Source: Mesorhizobium sp. PAMC28654 (GTDB taxonomy: Bacteria > Pseudomonadota > Alphaproteobacteria > Rhizobiales > Rhizobiaceae). From it: 64,000 nucleotides of DNA. Shown piece by piece: positions 59,602 through 64,000 of this stretch. Position 1 is the first letter of the stretch, and each line of letters starts with the position of its first letter. Where the stretch lies: contig NZ_CP085135.1 in NCBI RefSeq assembly GCF_020616515.1, forward strand, positions 5,937,001-6,001,000, given 5' to 3'. The notes below the pieces were generated by a model that ran no database searches, had not been told where the DNA came from, and saw nothing but the letters and a program-made list of their open reading frames with translations. The translations under genes and the position numbers were made by a program.

Positions 59602-59689
59602 GAGGTTTGCCTCTTGAAACGGATCATGAAATGGTCTGGATATCCTGGGATATTGGGCCCGTGTCTGGTCCGGAGCAGGATATGCCGCG

Positions 59690-59947
59690 ATGAAGGTATC
59701 GGTGACCGAGGCGAAGGGGCAATTGACGGAGCTGGTTCGGCGCGCGGAAGCGGGTGACGAGGTCATCCTGACTCGCAATGGCCATGCCGCTGTGCGCCTC
59801 GTGCCCGTCAGTGCGGTGCTGGACCGGAAATCCCGTCGGGCGTTGCTGGAGGCGGTGCGGACATCCGCCGCCACAAAGGCATCCGCCGGGCCAAGTGCTG
59901 CCCGCAGCCAGGATTTCCTCTACGGCGATGATGGCGAAACTTATTAG
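59690..59947 (+). CDS. Phd/YefM-family antitoxin without an adjacent toxin
   Basis: This 85-residue protein shows the Phd/YefM N-terminal DNA-binding signature (VSVTEAKGQLTELVRRAEAGDEVILTRNGHAAVRLVPV). The C-terminal part (about residues 45-85) should bind a toxin such as a PIN-domain protein. No VapC/Doc/RelE-like gene follows; the next gene is 47 bases away on the other strand. So it is an orphan antitoxin or regulator. Confidence 0.85.
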   Translation: MKVSVTEAKGQLTELVRRAEAGDEVILTRNGHAAVRLVPVSAVLDRKSRRALLEAVRTSAATKASAGPSAARSQDFLYGDDGETY

Positions 59948-59993
59948 GTCGGCCTGAAGGCAGAGGCTTATTAGCAGCAAAGCGCGGGCGGCA

Positions 59994-61040
59994 TCACGCT
60001 TCGCCCTCGCACAGATAAAGGCTTGCCGATGGCACGGTCGCGCCCGCTCCGGCCTGGAGGGGCTGGGCCACAAACAGGTTCTTTCCGATCTCGAGGAATT
60101 CGCGCTTGGCGATATCGCGCCGGTTCGATGACGGCACGATCTGGCCGTTCCGGACGGGGATCACGAAGCCGAATTCGCCCCCGGCCTGTCCGCCCCGGTC
60201 GAGCCAGTACTCGTCCATGTCCGCATGTTTGCGCACACGGTTCCGGGAGACGCGGAAATTGATCGTGTGCGTGGCATTCGACACGCCGAGAAGATGATCG
60301 GCGCCGCCGCGCAACGCAATGCCTTCCATGACCAGCAGCGCCGCGTCCTTCGGCCTGAGCCCGCCCATGTCACGGGTGGCGTCGACAACGGCACGCTTTG
60401 AATTCCGCTGCCTGCTGCCCTGGATGCCACCGATGGCGGCGGTGTAGCCGCCGGGCAATTTGTACAAAACGAAGCTCAGCTTGACCAGGTCGAACCGATC
60501 TCTCCGCCGTGTCAGCTTGATCGAAAAAGCGCCCTCATGGTTGGCGGCCGAATGGACGGCCAGCCGCATGGTCAATGTGTAGGCATCGCGCTTTCCGGCC
60601 ACCATGCCGATGTCCATCGGGCGGCCATGCCATGCCGCTTCCAGCCGATCGCGCGGCAAGGTTGCCGCGGCGAGATTGAAATGATCGGCGAGCAGGTCGA
60701 AGCCGCGTCCGCCCGGCAGCCCACGCGCGAAGAACTTGTAGACTTTCTTGAGCAGCAGGTCGTCGTTCGGCCTGTCCAGCCGGTGCTGCCGCCTGAACCT
60801 GGACAGGAACCTGAACCATTTGAAAAAGCTGACCGGCTTGCAGGCGACCCTGGACAGGAAGACCATCGATCGCCGCGCGCCCATGCGGGCGCAGAGGCTG
60901 CCAAGCTGCGCGGCAACGCCGGCGGCCTCCCGAGGCCAGCCGGGAAAACCCGGCTCCTTGCTCGTGTCGGTGCTCAAGATCCGCCCCGCATATCTTCCCA
61001 GCGCACAGGCAAATCGCCACTGCACTTCGCCGTTTCCCAA
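59994..61040 (-). CDS. VirK/YbjX (DUF535) family protein
   Basis: This 348-residue protein shows the DUF535 pattern: a basic N-terminal helix region (FFKWFRFLSRFRRQHRLD), central beta-rich part (MRLAVHSAANHEGAFSIKL, LSFVLYKLPGGYTAAIGGIQGSRQRN), and the signature LLVMEGIALRGGADHLLGVSN...HADMDEYWLDRGG. Relatives include Shigella VirK and E. coli YbjX/SomA, linked to envelope or virulence roles, mechanism unclear. No signal peptide. Confidence 0.85.
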   Translation of the reverse strand: MGNGEVQWRFACALGRYAGRILSTDTSKEPGFPGWPREAAGVAAQLGSLCARMGARRSMVFLSRVACKPVSFFKWFRFLSRFRRQHRLDRPNDDLLLKKVYKFFARGLPGGRGFDLLADHFNLAAATLPRDRLEAAWHGRPMDIGMVAGKRDAYTLTMRLAVHSAANHEGAFSIKLTRRRDRFDLVKLSFVLYKLPGGYTAAIGGIQGSRQRNSKRAVVDATRDMGGLRPKDAALLVMEGIALRGGADHLLGVSNATHTINFRVSRNRVRKHADMDEYWLDRGGQAGGEFGFVIPVRNGQIVPSSNRRDIAKREFLEIGKNLFVAQPLQAGAGATVPSASLYLCEGEA

Positions 61041-61453
61041 TCATTCGGACGATGAAAGCAGTCTTCAAACACCCCAGCCGCAACGTGGGTTGTGGTCTCA
61101 AGACCAAACGCGGCGTTGCTACCCCGTGGACATTGCCTACGCATTACACCTTGCAAGGAAATGTCCGGGATTATACGGATCGGTAAAGATTAGCGGCTTC
61201 GAATGGAAGGAAGTGTGAAGTTGAGGGGCGGCGGGGCGGCGCACGGTCCGGTTTTGCTTTGTGAGAAGACCGCGCTGCTTAAACCCGGGCGAGCCGGTTG
61301 TGCCGCAAGTTTACCAGAATGTAGTCACGTTATCGATTTTGCGTCGGGCACGTCTCCCGGGGCCGACTTCCATACTGCTGGGGTATGCACCGCCGCCATC
61401 AGCCGCCAGAGGCACCCGGCGCCGGCCGGCTCGTCGCTGCAATGCAACCTGGC
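61041..61453. other. Gap without a supported gene
   Basis: This is 413 bases between two leftward genes. Open frames here are Ser/Arg-rich shadows. An AT-richer stretch at 61150-61200 may be the promoter of the VirK-like gene. Confidence 0.4.
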
Positions 61454-61744
61454 TCATATCTCGTCGAAGCGTCCCTCGCGGGTCGGGTGGCGTGTGATTG
61501 CCGCTTCCTCCTCGTCGTCGGGTAGCGCGTCGTCGCTCTCCTGATACGGGTTGTCGTCGTCTTCCTCCGGCAGGTCGCCATCCTTCTCCGTGTCGAAACG
61601 ACTGTCGTTTTCCGGCACGCTGTCGGGCAGGATCTCGCCGCCCTTGATCGCATCCCAGTCCTGCTGGCCGATCGTCGGTCCATCGATATCCTCCGCGACG
61701 TCCGGATTTTGGCTGTTGGTGGGTGATTTGCCGCGTGGTGCCAT
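61454..61744 (-). CDS. Small, very acidic hypothetical protein
   Basis: This 96-residue protein starts behind AGGAGG. It is rich in Asp, Glu, Pro and Asn (KDGDLPEEDDDNPYQESDDALPDDEEEAA), with a small possible structured part (IDGPTIGQQDWDAIKGGEIL). I remember similar short acidic proteins in many rhizobia. It is probably disordered; function unknown. Confidence 0.7.
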   Translation of the reverse strand: MAPRGKSPTNSQNPDVAEDIDGPTIGQQDWDAIKGGEILPDSVPENDSRFDTEKDGDLPEEDDDNPYQESDDALPDDEEEAAITRHPTREGRFDEI

Positions 61745-62120
61745 GCTGGCCTCCTGTAGCGACTGCCGTTTCCAGCATCGCGGGTTTCATAATCGAATCA
61801 AATCGCCGCTCCATCTCGTTGTTCGAGCGTCGAATTTTTCAAAACTGGCGACAGCCTCCGGATACGATATCCAGCACCGCCATTTCTGAAATGACTGATT
61901 GCGAAATTCGGCGCGGACACAATGGTTCCGCCCCGTCCATGGAAGGGGCCGTCTATCCGTCGGAACTTTGGCGCGAAAGGCGAGGCGACGGCGTATATTC
62001 AATGTAATGTAGCAATCACTTCATTGAGAGGCGACCCCGAGGTGATCGGGCGTTGCATTTTTGTCATGTCCTTGGGCGACCGGGAAAGCGTTTTCGCCGT
62101 AGATCCAGAGCCCGTTGACG
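61745..62120. other. Gap without a supported gene
   Basis: This is 376 bases, AT-richer around 61830-61900 and 62000-62050. It must hold the promoter of the acidic-protein gene. No repeat or RNA structure stands out. Confidence 0.4.
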
Positions 62121-62417
62121 CTATCTGTCGGAGGAGACGAACAACGAGGCGGCGATCTGGGCGCGCAGGCCGGCGGGGCGTTCCTTTGCCTTGAGCAGGC
62201 CTTGTTCGCGGGCGGCGCGCTCGAAGGCGGACCATGCGACGGCCGGCCGGCATGCGCCGTTTTCAGCCGCGACCAGAAGCTGTGCCGCGGTCTTGTAGCT
62301 CTTCGCTTCCTTGTTGCACCAATGGCCTGCAAGGGCCCTGCGCGCGTCGGGGATCGAGGTGACCACCATGGAGCGGGCGTCGATGAAGCGAATGGTCAAG
62401 GCGGGCAGGGCGCGCAT
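62121..62417 (-). CDS. DUF982 family protein
   Basis: This 98-residue protein starts at 62417. The DUF982 features are LTIRFIDARSMVVTSIPDARRAL, W-C-N-K in place of the usual W-P, YKTAAQLLVAAENGACRP and AFERAAREQGLLKAK. It is closest to the member at 24006 within this window. Function unknown. Confidence 0.75.
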   Translation of the reverse strand: MRALPALTIRFIDARSMVVTSIPDARRALAGHWCNKEAKSYKTAAQLLVAAENGACRPAVAWSAFERAAREQGLLKAKERPAGLRAQIAASLFVSSDR

Positions 62418-62427
62418 GGCGACCGCC

Positions 62428-62544
62428 TCACCAGCCGAGCCACTCGCGCGTGCGCCAGGCAAGGCCAGCGAAGGGCGTGACGAGAACGAGAAACACCAGC
62501 ATCATCGTCAACGGGTGTCTGGTCATCGAGGGTCGCGGAGCCAT
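62428..62544 (-). CDS. Tiny single-helix membrane protein
   Basis: A 38-residue peptide starts at 62544 behind AGGTGACCTAGCG. It has basic residues followed by one hydrophobic helix (LTMMLVFLVLVTPFAGLAW) and ends REWLGW. It lies ten bases before the DUF982 gene in the same direction and may be co-transcribed with it. Confidence 0.45.
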   Translation of the reverse strand: MAPRPSMTRHPLTMMLVFLVLVTPFAGLAWRTREWLGW

Positions 62545-62859
62545 CGCTAGGTCACCTTTTGCTTCTGAGAATGTTGCTTCTGAGAACGCCGTTTTGCAAA
62601 CCGCAGGTGTAACGTCACTTCGGCCAAGTGGTTGCATCGCCACGCTGGCGGAATTGGCCAGGTGGCGGCATTCATCCCGCGGGGCAGGGGGACGGTTCAG
62701 GGCGTTGGTTCGAGGCGGCGCCGGGGCCGAGAAGCGATATGCCGTGCGATGCCTGCGGATCATTCACGCGAACCCGTTGGCGGAACCTGTTGGAACCTTC
62801 TGGCCATCGGGGCGTTTTGAATACGGATCGCCCCCCTCGCGATCCCAAGCCCCAAGTAC

Positions 62860-62894
62860 AGCCCCGCCGGTCTCCCCGTCCGGTGGGGCTTTAT
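62860..62894 (+). terminator. Rho-independent terminator without an upstream gene
   Basis: The 11-bp stem AGCCCCGCCGG / CCGGTGGGGCT with a 9-base loop is followed by TTATT. Confidence 0.7.
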
Positions 62895-62966
62895 TGTCTT
62901 GGCGGCCCCCTTTGCGTCGGCAGCCTGGAACAATCAATTTTCCAGCAATCGCGCGTCGCGAAAGGG

Positions 62967-62972
62967 TTGACA
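62967..62972 (+). promoter_or_regulatory. Conserved TTGACA box upstream of peptide gene copy 3
   Basis: It lies 58 bases before the ATG, followed after 17 bases by GAGTTT as a possible weak -10. The same box, distance and GA-x-x-T-T element are found for copies 5 and 6, and for copy 4 if its 17-bp duplication is discounted. Confidence 0.6.
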
Positions 62973-63024
62973 TGGAACAACCTGGGCGCGAGTTTCCGCC
63001 CATGTCCATTTTGGGGAGTCGGGA

Positions 63025-63123
63025 ATGAAGAAAATCTACGAGAAGCCGGTTCTGGTTCGCCGCGAGAAACTGTCGAAGGTCACGGCGGCCTTGCCACTAA
63101 GCGGTAACAATGGTCCGGCCTGA
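63025..63123 (+). CDS. Tiny peptide, putative RiPP precursor-like (copy 3)
   Basis: This 32-residue peptide has the leader-like part MKKIYEKPVLVRREKLSKVTA (split here at the Thr-Ala) and the tail ALPLSGNNGPA, the longest of the complete copies. TTTTGGGGAGTCGGGA before the ATG is a strong ribosome site. It is the first cassette of the tandem array at the window end, with its own TTGACA box and a weak downstream hairpin (GCCA-ggg-TGGC then CTTTTCTTT). No maturation gene is adjacent within the window. Confidence 0.82.
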   Translation: MKKIYEKPVLVRREKLSKVTAALPLSGNNGPA

Positions 63124-63297
63124 CGATTTTCGTCGGTCCGCCAGGGTGGCCTTTTCTTTCTCGGTTCCCGGCGCCTGAATTGCCGCGGTGCATGGCCTGG
63201 CCGGCTTCCTCCGCCGGGTTTTCAGGCATTCGCGGGCTATCCTGCTCACCATTTCGGGAAACAATCGATCTTCAAGCATTCGCACGCCGCGACCGCA

Positions 63298-63303
63298 TTG
63301 ACA
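63298..63303 (+). promoter_or_regulatory. Conserved TTGACA box upstream of peptide gene copy 4
   Basis: It lies 75 bases before the current ATG but exactly 58 before the first of two duplicated ATGs (63356). Confidence 0.6.
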
Positions 63304-63343
63304 TCGGGCAAGCCGGGCGCGAATTTTCGCCCGCATCACTCAT

Positions 63344-63377
63344 GGGGAATTGGGAATGAAGGGGAATTGGGAATGAA
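63344..63377 (+). repeat. 17-bp tandem duplication across the ribosome site and start of copy 4
   Basis: GGGGAATTGGGAATGAA is present twice in direct succession. The first unit's ATG now opens a frame of only six codons (MKGNWE, stop); the second unit starts the peptide gene. Confidence 0.85.
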
Positions 63378-63465
63378 GAAAATCTACGAGAAGCCTGTGT
63401 TGGTTCGCCGCGAAAAACTGTCGAAGGTCACGGCTATCCCGCTGAATTCGTCGAAGTCGGTCTGA
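63373..63465 (+). CDS. Tiny peptide, putative RiPP precursor-like (copy 4)
   Basis: This 30-residue peptide has a leader-like part identical to copy 3 and a tail IPLNSSKSV. Synonymous differences from copy 3 (CCT GTG TTG for CCG GTT CTG) together with the unchanged protein indicate selection on the leader. The upstream 17-bp duplication leaves a decoy start in front. A good terminator follows 12 bases after the stop. Confidence 0.82.
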   Translation: MKKIYEKPVLVRREKLSKVTAIPLNSSKSV

Positions 63466-63476
63466 CGGTTTCATCA

Positions 63477-63508
63477 GCCCGCCGCCGACAGGGGAGGCGG
63501 GCTTTTCT
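63477..63508 (+). terminator. Terminator of peptide gene copy 4
   Basis: The stem AGCCCGCC / GGCGGGCT with a 12-base loop is followed by TTTCTTT. Confidence 0.8.
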
Positions 63509-63660
63509 TTGCCGCGATTCCAGGTCCCGGTGCCTGGGTTCTCGCCGGAGCATTCGGCCCGGCGAGCTCTCTTCGCGGTGATTTCCCGCATTTTGGGGGC
63601 TTTCTTGCATCAGTGGGCGGAGAACAGGTCATTATCCGGATCTGATACGTCGGCTATGGA

Positions 63661-63666
63661 TTGACA
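63661..63666 (+). promoter_or_regulatory. Conserved TTGACA box upstream of peptide gene copy 5
   Basis: It lies 58 bases before the ATG, followed after 17 bases by GAGCTT. Confidence 0.6.
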
Positions 63667-63718
63667 TGCAAACAAGCGGGGGTGAGCTTGCAACCGTATC
63701 CATGGCGGGAGACGGGGC

Positions 63719-63808
63719 ATGAAGAAAATCTACGAGAAGCCGGTGCTTGTGCGCCGCGAAAAACTGTCGAAGGTCACGGCCGGTGGGTCACCATCGAGGC
63801 CGACCTGA
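63719..63808 (+). CDS. Tiny peptide, putative RiPP precursor-like (copy 5)
   Basis: This 29-residue peptide has the same leader-like part as copies 3 and 4, with different codons, and a tail GGSPSRPT. The tail echoes copy 2 (GG-x-P-S). GGGAGACGGGGC precedes the ATG. The cassette repeats the array pattern (box, 58-base leader, gene, terminator); start-to-start distance from copy 4 is 346 bases and from copy 3 to copy 4 is 348. Confidence 0.82.
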   Translation: MKKIYEKPVLVRREKLSKVTAGGSPSRPT

Positions 63809-63815
63809 CCTGACC

Positions 63816-63845
63816 AGCCCGCCGCCAGGGGTGGCGGGCTTCCTG
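63816..63845 (+). terminator. Terminator of peptide gene copy 5
   Basis: The stem AGCCCGCC / GGCGGGCT with a 9-base loop is followed by TCCTG. The T-run is poor. Confidence 0.6.
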
Positions 63846-63912
63846 CTTCGAGGTCTGAATTTTCACCGGCCGGAAACAGGACGTGGTCCAACGACTACAT
63901 GGGTGTCGCGGG

Positions 63913-63918
63913 TTGACA
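63913..63918 (+). promoter_or_regulatory. Conserved TTGACA box upstream of peptide gene copy 6
   Basis: It lies 58 bases before the ATG. The whole leader (GACGCGAGTTTCCGCCC, then TCCATTTTGGGGAGTCGGG) is almost identical to that of copy 3. Confidence 0.65.
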
Positions 63919-63970
63919 TGAGGCCGGCTGGACGCGAGTTTCCGCCCGTATCCATTTTGGGGAGTCGGGG

Positions 63971-64000
63971 ATGAAGAAAATCTACGAGAAGCCGGTGCTT
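63971..64000 (+). CDS. Tiny peptide, putative RiPP precursor-like (copy 6, cut by window end)
   Basis: The first ten codons, MKKIYEKPVL, are visible before the window ends. The leader DNA matches copy 3 closely. The array therefore continues to the right. Confidence 0.8.
   Translation, partial: MKKIYEKPVL

Larger units (their letters stand above)
62545..63024. other. Leader of the peptide array with an orphan terminator
   Basis: No gene is seen. The stretch 62860-62894 is a terminator like those behind the peptide cassettes. Sequence from about 62925 to 62973 aligns with the region upstream of copy 4 (63255-63304): AACAATC, CAGCAATCGC and CGTCGCGA-like blocks, then TTGACAT. This suggests a lost or decayed first cassette. 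Confidence 0.45.

Noticed and set aside
30525-63808. Calling the tiny peptides lasso peptide precursors
   Set aside because: The leader motif is similar, but the tails (8-11 residues) have no Asp/Glu at position 7-9 for the isopeptide ring, and no lasso cyclase (asparagine-synthetase-like) or B protein is in the window.
1-64000. tRNA, rRNA or tmRNA genes and attachment sites
   Set aside because: No cloverleaf-like or GGTTCRA-type T-loop sequence with matching arms was seen on reading; none can be claimed.

Overview
The window is high-GC, gene-dense chromosomal DNA. Family content and gene style point to a Rhizobiales alphaproteobacterium, most likely Mesorhizobium or a close relative. The pointers are DUF982 proteins, a GcrA-type regulator, a PE-LIG-POL LigD next to Ku, an Omp25/31-like porin, dispersed RIME-like palindromes, and a family of tiny 'MKKxYEKPxL' peptides. 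This assignment is inference from families, not a database match. No rRNA, tRNA, CRISPR array or integrase was found.

Layout. 0-3 kb: start of a leftward gene, then a ModE-type/periplasmic-binding-fold regulator and an RND efflux pair (adaptor plus permease). 6-10 kb: lipoproteins, a RibD-fold reductase, a MarR-like regulator and a secreted protein. 9.7-12.5 kb: a tight operon of Tat-exported metallophosphoesterase, cupredoxin, ECF sigma factor and anti-sigma factor. 12.7-19.6 kb: envelope and small hypothetical genes, UppP, a GFA protein and a serine hydrolase. 19.7-26.4 kb: a decaying prophage-like island with a CI-like repressor, a YdaS/Cro-like protein, a GcrA-like protein, a GSU2403-type nucleotidyltransferase behind two 30-bp palindromes, two DUF982 genes, and frameshifted DUF1376 and DUF6456 genes. 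26.9-30.4 kb: a restriction-modification operon (Vsr, C5 methyltransferase, Eco29kI-like GIY-YIG endonuclease) with a divergent HNH endonuclease. 30.5-35.7 kb: two copies of the tiny peptide gene among paired Rap1a-like/EthD genes and a Stf0 sulfotransferase. 36.0-43.2 kb: an NHEJ module (LigD, Ku, BRCT-like/TPR protein), a hydrolase and exonuclease III. 44.5-59.6 kb: a nitrogen-compound catabolic region with a racemase, a PotABCD-like ABC transporter, a GntR regulator, an amidase, an amidohydrolase and a truncated isochorismatase. The transporter is damaged: one permease is split by an IS3-family element with a 3-bp target duplication, the other is frameshifted. 59.7-62.5 kb: orphan antitoxin, VirK/YbjX-type protein, acidic protein and a DUF982 gene. 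63.0-64.0 kb: a tandem array of four tiny-peptide cassettes running off the window end.

The most interesting signal is the tiny peptide family. Six copies share a nearly invariant 21-residue leader-like part that resembles lasso/RiPP leader recognition sequences (Y-x-x-P-x-L and a Thr just before the tail). The tails are hypervariable, 8-11 residues long in the five complete copies. All copies have a TTGACA box at a fixed distance upstream (58 or 62 nt), and most have a private terminator. No dedicated maturase, protease or RRE protein is seen in the window.

Several independent single-base frameshifts occur (DUF1376, DUF6456, one ABC permease). They may be genuine decay or assembly errors and should be checked on reads.
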